Source of the DNA: Pseudalkalibacillus decolorationis
GTDB lineage: Bacteria > Bacillota > Bacilli > Bacillales > Fictibacillaceae
Length of the DNA: 64,000 bases
Direction of reading: 5' to 3'
Assembly: GCF_024609785.1 (NCBI RefSeq)
Contig: NZ_JANHJQ010000005.1
Span: 1-64,000, forward strand
Shown: piece by piece, positions 36,129 to 44,632 of the stretch
Position numbering within the stretch: position 1 is the stretch's first letter
Layout: each line of letters begins with the position of its first letter
Translations under genes and position numbers: made by a program
The notes under the pieces: generated by a model
The model's input: the letters and a program-made list of their open reading frames with translations, nothing else
What the model was told of the DNA's origin: nothing
Database searches by the model: none

Positions 36129-36262
36129 TAATGGAGGTTGAAATATCTGTAAATTTCAATTAAGATAAAACTACGAATTAAATTGTCAACATTCTTAGCT
36201 GTTCAATCTATGCAAAAAAGTTATACTTTCTTTAAAAAATTCATGTTAGGAGAGGACACAAC

Positions 36263-36481
36263 ATGACCATATCCAAGTTTACAAATAAATCTCTTGTCTT
36301 GAATCAGGATTTGGAATACACCCAGAAAATCGGACTCCCAGTGGAAGTTTTTTGCATGAAAGGTTATGACACCGTTGCTTTTGGACGTATTCAAACAATT
36401 ACAGACGATCATGTCCGAGTAAACAATCAGCTTTATTGTCGCCAGAATCACGCCTTTTTCGGTTGTCCTTGTCCGATTTAA
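36263..36481 (+). CDS. Uncharacterised 72-residue protein
   Basis: The only plus-strand gene between ypzI and fer. TTAGGAGAGG lies about eight bases before the ATG, supporting real translation. The sequence is a mixed alpha/beta-looking small domain with a repeated V/I-x-V pattern (LPVEVFCMKGYDTVAFGRI, DDHVRVNNQLYC) and ends with two cysteines in FFGCPCPI. Not recognised. It converges on ypbF with only a six-base gap. Confidence 0.6.
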   Translation: MTISKFTNKSLVLNQDLEYTQKIGLPVEVFCMKGYDTVAFGRIQTITDDHVRVNNQLYCRQNHAFFGCPCPI

Positions 36482-36487
36482 TCCGTA

Positions 36488-36955
36488 TTATTTATGGTAA
36501 AGATTAATATCATGTTCGTTTTTCAACCAATCAAACACCTCATGTCGATGTTTCCAAGGAACTGGTTTTTCCCATAACTCTTCCCCTCGTTCTATGGTCG
36601 TTTTCCTAAGTTCTTCATACTCATTTTCTGCTTTTTGATGTTTCTTCTTATAAGCAAACAGTTGAATCAAGCAGGTTAGTCCTGCCACAGTCATTACTAG
36701 TAAGAGCTTATCCTGAATGATAAACTCGAACATCCCTTTTGTACTAAAAAAAGACTGCTGTACTAAACGTAGCTTATAGAAGTAAACGTACAAGAACGTA
36801 AAGAAGATAACGACAAACAAAGACAAGGACCACTTAAGTAATGTCTGTTCATACTTTTGTTCTTTTTTTCTACGATCAATTAATTGATCAATTACTTCAA
36901 CCGTTACTCCTGAAATCATGTACTGTTTGAATTTCCGATCTTTTAATCCATCCAT
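36488..36955 (-). CDS. ypbF: Membrane protein YpbF (DUF2663-like)
   Basis: A 155-residue protein with two hydrophobic segments (about 45-63 and 83-104) and long charged ends, the topology of B. subtilis YpbF. It keeps the ypbF-ypbE-ypbD-recS order. Function unknown. Confidence 0.7.
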   Translation of the reverse strand: MDGLKDRKFKQYMISGVTVEVIDQLIDRRKKEQKYEQTLLKWSLSLFVVIFFTFLYVYFYKLRLVQQSFFSTKGMFEFIIQDKLLLVMTVAGLTCLIQLFAYKKKHQKAENEYEELRKTTIERGEELWEKPVPWKHRHEVFDWLKNEHDINLYHK

Positions 36956-37018
36956 CCCATTCCCTCCTATTCAAACGTATGCCACGAGGGAATGGTGTAT
37001 TACATTCGAAGTGCTACC

Positions 37019-37318
37019 TTATCGAATAATTTTCAAGAGGTTATCCGGAGTTTTATCATTAGGTATATTACTCCATTGTTCAGATGAAAAATAAACGATT
37101 AAACCAACCAATAAACAAATAAAAAGAAAGGCGATACCGCGTGTAACCCAGAGATGCCAGTTAATCGATGCGGACGTCTTTTTTTGTTGTTCTCTTTCCT
37201 TTCGACGACGTTCTGTTCTAGTAGGAAGACTTTGTACATCCACTACCTCTATTGTTTCATTTGAATTTACATCAAAATGTTTATCACTCAAGTTAGAAGC
37301 TTGATCTTGATGACTCAA
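37019..37318 (-). CDS. ypbE: YpbE-like single-pass membrane protein lacking a LysM domain
   Basis: A 99-residue protein: acidic N-terminus, SLPTRTERRRKEREQQKK basic segment (about 30-47), one membrane helix (57-77) and a tail of about 20 residues. In B. subtilis YpbE the same N-terminal layout continues into a LysM domain (about 240 residues in all). Here the stop comes soon after the helix; the following 37 bases lead directly to ypbF's region, so there is no room for the missing domain. Confidence 0.6.
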   Translation of the reverse strand: MSHQDQASNLSDKHFDVNSNETIEVVDVQSLPTRTERRRKEREQQKKTSASINWHLWVTRGIAFLFICLLVGLIVYFSSEQWSNIPNDKTPDNLLKIIR

Positions 37319-37360
37319 CCTGACGCTCCCCCTTTACAAACGCGTAAAAAATAGCTTTAT

Positions 37361-37984
37361 TTACCCTTCTCCACGCATTTGCCTGTTCCTTTTTTTCGAT
37401 AAAACTAACCAATTAAAACGGATCATAAGTCCCAATATAAAGTCAATGAGAAAATGCACAAGTATCGGGATAAGTAAGTTGTCTGTCCATAAAAACAGAG
37501 CACCAAGCATAAAACTAAGGATGATTGCCACCGTTAACAATACTGGCTTCAGTAGGTATCTTATATGCATCAATGCAAACAAAACACTTGCTGTTAGGTA
37601 ACCGATATTTTCTTGTAAGACACCCCTGAATAAGATTTCTTCAGAAACCGCAATGACAAAAGCAAGAAAAGCAAGGTGAAAAATGGATATGGTTGAGAAA
37701 ATCCGCTCATTGATCCCACCGTCATCTACCCAATTAAAAGGTAAATAACTCCAAATTATTAGGTCACAAACAATTACAAGTAGGGCTGCAGGGACAGACC
37801 AAACTAATATCATCAAAGGATTAAAGCGTATCATACTCTTCCAGTCATGGTAATCTTGATCAAATACAATTGAAAGTATAAGGGCGATGCCTAAAAAAAT
37901 GGCTTGAGTTACATAAAGGTTTATATATAATTCCTTTTGTGAGATAGAGGCGATAATCTGTTGCTGCTTTTTCGGATTAAGCAT
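37361..37984 (-). CDS. ypbD: CPBP-family intramembrane metalloprotease YpbD
   Basis: A 207-residue polytopic protein with the Abi/CAAX-protease motifs EEILFRG (Glu115, Glu116, Arg120), an FALMHIRY histidine near 135 and HFLIDF near 176. Substrate unknown. The ATG at 37984 follows GGTGGAG and overlaps the recS end by eight bases. Confidence 0.88.
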   Translation of the reverse strand: MLNPKKQQQIIASISQKELYINLYVTQAIFLGIALILSIVFDQDYHDWKSMIRFNPLMILVWSVPAALLVIVCDLIIWSYLPFNWVDDGGINERIFSTISIFHLAFLAFVIAVSEEILFRGVLQENIGYLTASVLFALMHIRYLLKPVLLTVAIILSFMLGALFLWTDNLLIPILVHFLIDFILGLMIRFNWLVLSKKRNRQMRGEG

Positions 37985-39473
37985 TTTTCTCCACCTGATG
38001 AAACGTTTTTCGTAATTCCTCTTCCCATTTATATTCATTGTAAGGTTGTACGAATGGGTCCGACTCGAGGTTATCTGGAATATTCAGACCACATACATCA
38101 CAGCATTGTTTTGGGCCAGATTGATACTTTTCGTTGAATTCATCTAATATTAACGCTCTTCTGCAAGTGTCTGTGTGAATCCATCGTTTCATCTTATGGA
38201 TACGCTGTTGTTTCTCCAATTTCCGTGAACGAATTAAATCTTTTACATTCATACCCCACTCCTGCAAGTCTGAGCTACTGTCGAAGTTAATCGACTCTGA
38301 TTGATAGCGCAGAAAACGTTCAGCTGTATCTGATGAAAGAGGAAGAGATTTCAGTGCTTCTGTAGTTGTGGAATGCTCTTTATAAAGCTGGACAAACCGA
38401 TCAATTTCAAAATCACTAGGATACTCAGAAGCAACGAGTCGCGCTGGTATAAAATCGTCATCATGATGGTAAAGCAAGAGGGCAACACTTTGTTCTCCAT
38501 CTCTGCCAGCACGACCAATTTCCTGTAAATATGATTCTATATGAGCTGGAAAATGAAAATGGATGACATAGCGAATGTTTGGTTTATTAATTCCCATACC
38601 AAATGCATTCGTACAGCAGATCACATCGAGTTCATCGTAAATAAATTGTTTCTGGATCAGCAGGCGATCACCATTTTCCATGCCACCATGGTAATAGGCT
38701 ACTCGTCCAATACCTGCTGATTTTAAGGACTCGGTTATGGATTCTGCAACATTTCGACTTGATGTGTAGATAATCCCTGGGCCGTTAAGTTTACGTACAC
38801 TGGAGATGAGCATGTCGATTTTATCTGTTTGGGTATCAACCTTCTCGACTCTCAACGCAATATTAGGACGATCAACGGAATAAATATGTAATGCCGGTTC
38901 TTTGAGCTTCAACTGGTCAATGATATCCTCTCGTACTTGCTTCGTTGCCGTAGCCGTCAACGCAATAATTGGTGGTCTTCCAACTTGTTCACAGACGGAT
39001 GATAACTTCATATAATCAGTTCGAAACTCATGTCCCCACTGAGAGATACAATGAGCTTCGTCCACAACGAATAATGAAATTTTCGATTTTTTCAATGCCC
39101 TCAACAAATAATCAGATTGTAACGTTTCTGGGGATAGGTAGATGAATCGGTATGACGAAAGACTTTGCAGAATGCTTTTACGCATAGGAATAGGAATTCC
39201 GCTATGAAATGCACAAACTCTCTTTTCTCCATTACGTTTCAGTTGCTCAACTTGATCTTCCATTAAGGAGATTAAGGGAGAAACAATAATAACAGTTCCC
39301 TCTAATATATATCCAGGCAGTTGATAACAAATCGATTTACCGGTACCTGTCGGCAGCATTGCGAATACATCCTTACCGACTAATACGTCTTCAATAATTG
39401 GACGTTGTCCAGGTCGGAATGTTCGATGTTTAAATCGATCAAATAGTAGTTGGTCAATTGACAATAGTAACAT
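37977..39473 (-). CDS. recS: RecQ-family ATP-dependent DNA helicase RecS (YpbC)
   Basis: 3'-5' DNA helicase of the short RecQ type used in recombination repair. The 498-residue protein has Walker A PTGTGKS at 41-47, the DEAH box near 138, HFHFPAHIESYLQEIGRAGRDG motif VI region near 305-326, and a zinc-binding cluster near the end (CRRALILDEF, CCDVCG). Start uncertain: AGAGGA is too close to the ATG at 39473, and the TTG at 39464 has better spacing. Overlaps ypbB by 20 bases. Confidence 0.92.
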   Translation of the reverse strand: MLLLSIDQLLFDRFKHRTFRPGQRPIIEDVLVGKDVFAMLPTGTGKSICYQLPGYILEGTVIIVSPLISLMEDQVEQLKRNGEKRVCAFHSGIPIPMRKSILQSLSSYRFIYLSPETLQSDYLLRALKKSKISLFVVDEAHCISQWGHEFRTDYMKLSSVCEQVGRPPIIALTATATKQVREDIIDQLKLKEPALHIYSVDRPNIALRVEKVDTQTDKIDMLISSVRKLNGPGIIYTSSRNVAESITESLKSAGIGRVAYYHGGMENGDRLLIQKQFIYDELDVICCTNAFGMGINKPNIRYVIHFHFPAHIESYLQEIGRAGRDGEQSVALLLYHHDDDFIPARLVASEYPSDFEIDRFVQLYKEHSTTTEALKSLPLSSDTAERFLRYQSESINFDSSSDLQEWGMNVKDLIRSRKLEKQQRIHKMKRWIHTDTCRRALILDEFNEKYQSGPKQCCDVCGLNIPDNLESDPFVQPYNEYKWEEELRKTFHQVEKNA

Positions 39474-40545
39474 TCCTCTCTTTAGACTTGCTAGACTGGT
39501 CATCTATGCTTGCGAGTGTAAGTCGAATCTGAAAGTAAGAGTAACGTTCTTCTAATCGCTCTTTTATGGCTTTAAGTCGTTTTGTATTCATTGTAGTGGA
39601 CGTCTCGATTATTGCCTTTTGGTCGGATTCAGAAATAAACGACTCAATCGGAAAATTAGGTACATGAATGACAATTTCGACAATGTGGTCTTCAATCGTA
39701 CTCGTCTTTAATTCACGACTTGCTGCTATTTCTTCCTTCGCATACCCTTTTTGTAATAGCTTAAAAGTCTTCAAGGTGGAATTGGTTAGTGTATAGGGCT
39801 TGTCGAGATCAGTGATAAACAAGTAAAGACCTGGAACACCAATTGGGTCTTTGAGCAGATAAGCCATTAGATTATGGAGTATTCCTTGAAAACGAAAATC
39901 ACATTCTATTGGATCCATCCTTAATTCTTGAGCGATTTGCAGTGATGTTTTTCCGATTTTCCCATGACGAGTTAGACGGTGAACGATGTTTTCAGCATCT
40001 CTTTTATCTAACATACTCAAAAACTCGAAAAGTTCGGTATAAAGGAGTTCGGAGGCACCTACCCGATGACTGTGATCTTTTGGAAAGTATTCTTTGACCC
40101 ATGATAAGATATCAGGTTCATTCTGAATCGGATAAAAATTGGGTTCCCCTTCTAAAAGGTGAGACAACGTTTGAATGAAAAGTGTAAACCGTCTCCAAAA
40201 AGTTCTGCTTATATCCCCATACTTCCAGCCGTTCAAATGAATAGGCAAAGGATGTTTACTCAAAGAATCGTTCATTCTTGATAAACCGGTTTCAGAAATA
40301 ACAGCTTGGCTTTTATCATTAATTAGCACTAATTCTTGGTGAAATAGTTGATGAATAGTAGATTTAAATTCAGCATAAGTAATATGTGGCATTGTCCCAA
40401 AAAGGTTAGACAGACCAAAAAGCTTTCCGTCTTGTATAACCTGTGAAGATTTTTTTCCTTTTAAAAGATGGAACAAACCGAATATTGTTCGTTCTCCGGA
40501 CAATTGTTTGAGCCCATATAAATAGATCATATCCTGATACTTCAC
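39454..40545 (-). CDS. ypbB: YpbB-like protein with C-terminal helix-turn-helix
   Basis: A 363-residue protein of mostly helical character. The only recognisable part is a HTH_40-like helix-turn-helix near 275-300 (KGYAKEEIAASRELKTSTIE). It is fused by overlap to recS and probably works with the helicase; in other bacteria the same domain is joined to the RecQ C-terminus. The start has no clearly better alternative. Confidence 0.85.
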   Translation of the reverse strand: MKYQDMIYLYGLKQLSGERTIFGLFHLLKGKKSSQVIQDGKLFGLSNLFGTMPHITYAEFKSTIHQLFHQELVLINDKSQAVISETGLSRMNDSLSKHPLPIHLNGWKYGDISRTFWRRFTLFIQTLSHLLEGEPNFYPIQNEPDILSWVKEYFPKDHSHRVGASELLYTELFEFLSMLDKRDAENIVHRLTRHGKIGKTSLQIAQELRMDPIECDFRFQGILHNLMAYLLKDPIGVPGLYLFITDLDKPYTLTNSTLKTFKLLQKGYAKEEIAASRELKTSTIEDHIVEIVIHVPNFPIESFISESDQKAIIETSTTMNTKRLKAIKERLEERYSYFQIRLTLASIDDQSSKSKERNVTIVN

Positions 40546-40640
40546 TCTGGTCGCCTTCTTTCGCAGAGTTTCTTTATTTATTGTATCAAAGGTCGTTTAG
40601 AAAGTGTTCAATCTAGGGAAATTCTTTATAAGTCCTTGTT

Positions 40641-40655
40641 TGATAAGGATTCTCA
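40641..40655. promoter_or_regulatory. Fur-box-like site between ypbB and fer
   Basis: TGATAAGGATTCTCA matches 13 of 15 positions of the Bacillus Fur/PerR-type box TGATAATNATTATCA. It lies in the divergent ypbB-fer spacer, 157 bases before fer and 96 before ypbB. Iron control of the ferredoxin is a reasonable but untested inference. Confidence 0.35.
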
Positions 40656-40796
40656 TTGAATTTAACTGTTGAAATCTCTATCCAACAGTCTTACAATAGA
40701 ATCGAGGATTAAAATTGATTTCATTTGGAGAATATGAACTGTTTTGTTTAATGATAATAGGATAGATAACAGGAGAACAGTTTCATCAATTTCTAG

Positions 40797-41060
<264 letters not shown>

Positions 41061-41100
41061 AGTAAGAGGATAGACCATTGGTTCTTCACTTTAACTTATA

Positions 41101-41139
41101 AGAACGGCATCTTTTTACAACAAAGATGCCGTTCTTTTT
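41101..41139 (+). terminator. Terminator of fer
   Basis: AGAACGGCATCTTT / AAAGATGCCGTTCT stem, seven-base loop, then TTTTT on the plus strand. It may also slow transcription leaving the convergent protease gene. Confidence 0.9.
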
Positions 41140-41167
41140 CGATAGTTAAGTATAAAATGTTGTTGCG

Positions 41168-43549
41168 TTATTGTTTCAGAATTCCAATTAAAGCAGTGGA
41201 TTTGTCCTTAGCTTGGGAAAGAACAATGAATCTCAATCCATAATCAGGAATGTTACGCCCTGCATCAGGTAATCCATTATTTAAATAATCATCCGAGTCA
41301 TCAAACATACGATCACCTTTCAACTTTTCTGAAGTTAAAGTGATCCCTAATGTATCACTGTAATCGAGAAACTCTCTATTCGTTTTTTCTAAACCGAATG
41401 CAGCATCATTAATTTGATATCTCGTCGCAGCCACTGATCCGTCGCTCCATTTTAATGTTTTTTGATGTGCATCAACTACTCCAAGGAATCCTTCACCAGG
41501 ATGAATTCCAGTCCAGTTTTCCTGGTAAGAATTATCTACATACCAAACCATTAGACCCTCATCATACTCCATCAATGATTCACCACGGGCGATATGCTTT
41601 AATCCAAGATCGACACCTTGGTGGTTTCTCCATTCTAGTAAATAATAATGTTCAGATTTGAATTTACCAGTACTTTTTTCAAATCCTTCTAATGTGAAAG
41701 GGCTTTCTCCTTCTGCATCATCCATCAATACTTGTGATCCGTCTATGTTGATTGCGATATCATCTACATAAAAACCTCGTTCAACAGCCGCTACATCTGT
41801 CCAATAATTTAGTTTTAACTGAACAGTCTTTCCTGCGTAGGAAGATAAGTCAAACGCTCCATCGACCCATCCACCAGAATGACCCGTAATACCATGGCCA
41901 GGATTTTGTTCATACGGATCATCCGTTGTCGTTAGGTTACCCGGAATCGCAACCCAATTTTCAGATCCTTCTTCCTTAACTTGAACGGATGCATAATCCC
42001 AGTCTTGTTCAATCTCATACCAAGCCTTAAAGGTAAGCTCAGCGCTCGTTGCTTGTGATAAATCCACTGTCGTTATCATTGAATTATCAAGTTCATTTCC
42101 ACTTCCACCGTGATATTCATACTCACCACTATATGGTTCATTCACAATCGTTTCTTTATCTGGTAAATTAACTCTTACTGCATCATTTAATGTCCCTTTG
42201 TCATTGGCTTGATCCAAAAATACAAAGTCCCCTTTAAAGGATGAGTCCGTTGCATCAATTGATTTACCACTTAACCAATTTCCACCTACATACCCTTGTA
42301 AAAACTCTTTTGCATATGGACTGAATCCTGTTGGCTCAGTCCCTGGAATTTTTCCTGCCCAACTGCCACTACTCATAATTGACCAATAAGCAATCGGCTC
42401 TCCTGCACCAGAATATTGTGTATCATACTCATCAGGTAATTCTAGATCATGTCCGTATTCATGGGCAAATACACCTGTTGCCCCATCTTCGGGTTCAATT
42501 GTATAATCATAAGCGGCCATTTGCCCGCCCCAATAAGGAACATCTGTTTCCGTACCAGGTATAGCAAATACTCCTCCTAAATTCCAACGATGAGACCAGA
42601 TCGCATCTCCACCAAGTGCTCCCCCGCCAGCTTCTTCTCCAACACCCGCGTGTATGATCATTAAGTGATCGACAATCCCATCTGGTTCACGGAAATCTCC
42701 ATCACCATCAAGATCATAACGATCCTCTTGATCATACTCACCTAAATCAAGATTTGGATCCTGACCAGCATGTTTCAAGGCTTCAGCAACTAGAGACCTA
42801 GGTTTTGCGTCATTCCCATCTGGTGTAGGTACATTACCTCCATAATAAGCCGCTGGATGTTCAGCAGTATACCAGCCGGCAACCTCACCCTCAACTGTAT
42901 AACTTCCTCCAGACTGCTGTTCATAATATTGTTTCATTGAGATCAGATTTTCCCCACCCGGACCTTGGTAGCCTTCCTCGCCAAAAATCATTTGCTGATA
43001 GTGTTCGGTAGGATAATTATCATAATACATGTCCGTTTCGCCTTCTAGAATACTACCATTCTCGTAATTCGGAAAATCGATAAGCAAAACAAGAACATTA
43101 TCTGTTCTAATATCACCAGTCCATTTTTCTTTATTAATTGATGGGAGATGATAACGATTCTGTTTCCCTTTACCTTTTTCTATATTTTTAAAAGCTTTAC
43201 CCTTACGTAGTTTTTCTCTAGTATCCTCAAGTTTATCATTTTTATGTTCCTCAAAAACTCCTTTATGCTCTAGTGAATCTTCATGAAGATTTGTCCTCTT
43301 TTTCAAATATTGTTTCAATGCCTTTTCTTTACCTGCAGCGCTTAGTCCTTTTGGTATTTGTCCACGTTCAATAAGAGATTCGATCAACTTCTCATCGTTT
43401 ACAATTCCTGCATCAATAGGACCGGGTTGAGTTAAGTCAGGTTTCAATGGACTTACTTCTGGTGCGGCTGATGCAAGTGGTGCAAACGAACCTAGCATTA
43501 AACCAAATGAGAGAGTCGAAACTCCTAACTTCTTTTTCCAATTTTTCAA
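41168..43549 (-). CDS. ina: Immune inhibitor A-type secreted metalloprotease (M6 family)
   Basis: A 793-residue secreted zinc protease. Signal peptide about 1-28 ending ASA, a basic propeptide (about 60-130), then the M6 catalytic domain with HEYGHDLELPDE (His363, Glu364, His367) and an upstream DLDGDGDF calcium-like loop near 279. A MAM/jelly-roll-like region follows (about 490-620). Homologues degrade antimicrobial peptides and host or environmental proteins. It is absent from this place in B. subtilis 168 and converges on fer. Probably an accessory exoenzyme. Confidence 0.92.
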   Translation of the reverse strand: MKNWKKKLGVSTLSFGLMLGSFAPLASAAPEVSPLKPDLTQPGPIDAGIVNDEKLIESLIERGQIPKGLSAAGKEKALKQYLKKRTNLHEDSLEHKGVFEEHKNDKLEDTREKLRKGKAFKNIEKGKGKQNRYHLPSINKEKWTGDIRTDNVLVLLIDFPNYENGSILEGETDMYYDNYPTEHYQQMIFGEEGYQGPGGENLISMKQYYEQQSGGSYTVEGEVAGWYTAEHPAAYYGGNVPTPDGNDAKPRSLVAEALKHAGQDPNLDLGEYDQEDRYDLDGDGDFREPDGIVDHLMIIHAGVGEEAGGGALGGDAIWSHRWNLGGVFAIPGTETDVPYWGGQMAAYDYTIEPEDGATGVFAHEYGHDLELPDEYDTQYSGAGEPIAYWSIMSSGSWAGKIPGTEPTGFSPYAKEFLQGYVGGNWLSGKSIDATDSSFKGDFVFLDQANDKGTLNDAVRVNLPDKETIVNEPYSGEYEYHGGSGNELDNSMITTVDLSQATSAELTFKAWYEIEQDWDYASVQVKEEGSENWVAIPGNLTTTDDPYEQNPGHGITGHSGGWVDGAFDLSSYAGKTVQLKLNYWTDVAAVERGFYVDDIAINIDGSQVLMDDAEGESPFTLEGFEKSTGKFKSEHYYLLEWRNHQGVDLGLKHIARGESLMEYDEGLMVWYVDNSYQENWTGIHPGEGFLGVVDAHQKTLKWSDGSVAATRYQINDAAFGLEKTNREFLDYSDTLGITLTSEKLKGDRMFDDSDDYLNNGLPDAGRNIPDYGLRFIVLSQAKDKSTALIGILKQ

Positions 43550-43766
43550 GTTTCCTAACCTCCTGTTTTTGTTTTATGAATGAGCGAATCTACGAATACC
43601 CCCTTTGTCCTATTTTTCTGCTCACGAAAATAGGCCTTATAATTTAGCAGAATATTCTATATTTATCTGCTTTTTAAAAAATTTCTACAAAATACAGGAG
43701 TTTCCTTCTATTTTCTTTCGGGACTTTCTTTTATGTTCTAACAATGTTCGACATTCGTATAAATTT

Positions 43767-44462
43767 TTACTTTAATACGTTAAGTGTTTGTCCAACCACA
43801 ATCAAATCGGTTTTGAGATGATTCCACTCTTTGATTGTGTCAACAGTAACTCCATATTCATTTGCAATCCCCCAAAGAGTATCACCTTTTTGTACGGTTA
43901 CTTCACTCTTATTTGATTTCATAGTCGATGCAGTTTCAATGGTTTCAGCCTCCACTGTAACTCTCTCCAATGTTTGATCAAAATAGACGACTGGGTCAAC
44001 AGCCTTCGTTTTATGTGCGTTCCATTCTCCTTCATGAACTTCAAAATGGAGGTGGTTTCCATGTGAATTACCTGTATTACCGACAGTCCCGATTATTGTC
44101 CCTCTTTTCACTTGTTTGCCCTTTGGAACAAGTCGCTCACTCAAATGGGCATACACTGTCTCTAATCCATTTACATGACGAACAAAAACAACATGCCCAT
44201 ATGAGGTCGAATAGTAGGATTTCTTAACTGTTCCATCCTCGACAACACGGACCTCAGAACCGCTGGGAGCAGCTATATCGACACCATAATGATTACCACC
44301 ACGTGTCCCGAAATGGTCCGTTAGTTCCCCAATCACAGGCCATTCCCAATCTGATTCACTATCACTCCTTGCAGAGCCTTCTGCAGAAACTTCATCTGTC
44401 GTATGTATGATCAAGAGAAACATAAATGATACAATCACCAAAAAACCAAGAGCTTTTTTCAA
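43767..44462 (-). CDS. Secreted M23 (LytM-type) endopeptidase with C-terminal LysM domain
   Basis: A 231-residue exported protein: hydrophobic N-terminal segment (about 5-20), M23 domain with zinc ligands in HYGVDIAAP near 74-82 and HLHFEVH near 141-147, and a LysM repeat at the C-terminus (VQKGDTLWGIANEYGVTV near 188-205). The start is TTG at 44462 after GGAGG. Likely acts on cell-wall peptidoglycan. It sits between ina and resE. Confidence 0.88.
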   Translation of the reverse strand: MKKALGFLVIVSFMFLLIIHTTDEVSAEGSARSDSESDWEWPVIGELTDHFGTRGGNHYGVDIAAPSGSEVRVVEDGTVKKSYYSTSYGHVVFVRHVNGLETVYAHLSERLVPKGKQVKRGTIIGTVGNTGNSHGNHLHFEVHEGEWNAHKTKAVDPVVYFDQTLERVTVEAETIETASTMKSNKSEVTVQKGDTLWGIANEYGVTVDTIKEWNHLKTDLIVVGQTLNVLK

Positions 44463-44632
44463 TATAAAAATACCTCCATTAAAGTGTATGTTCGGGCTTG
44501 GACAAGCACATAACATATCCTATGGAGGTAAGGTCATTTTTATAACTTGTATAATCAATTGTAATTATAGTGTAATATGCACATATTTGCAGTCTATTTC
44601 GCCTACTGTTACGCATGAAACAAGATTTGTCG

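Noticed and set aside
36221-36451. Minus-strand 76-codon frame
   Set aside because: Antisense to the plus-strand gene with a better ribosome-binding site; no motif.
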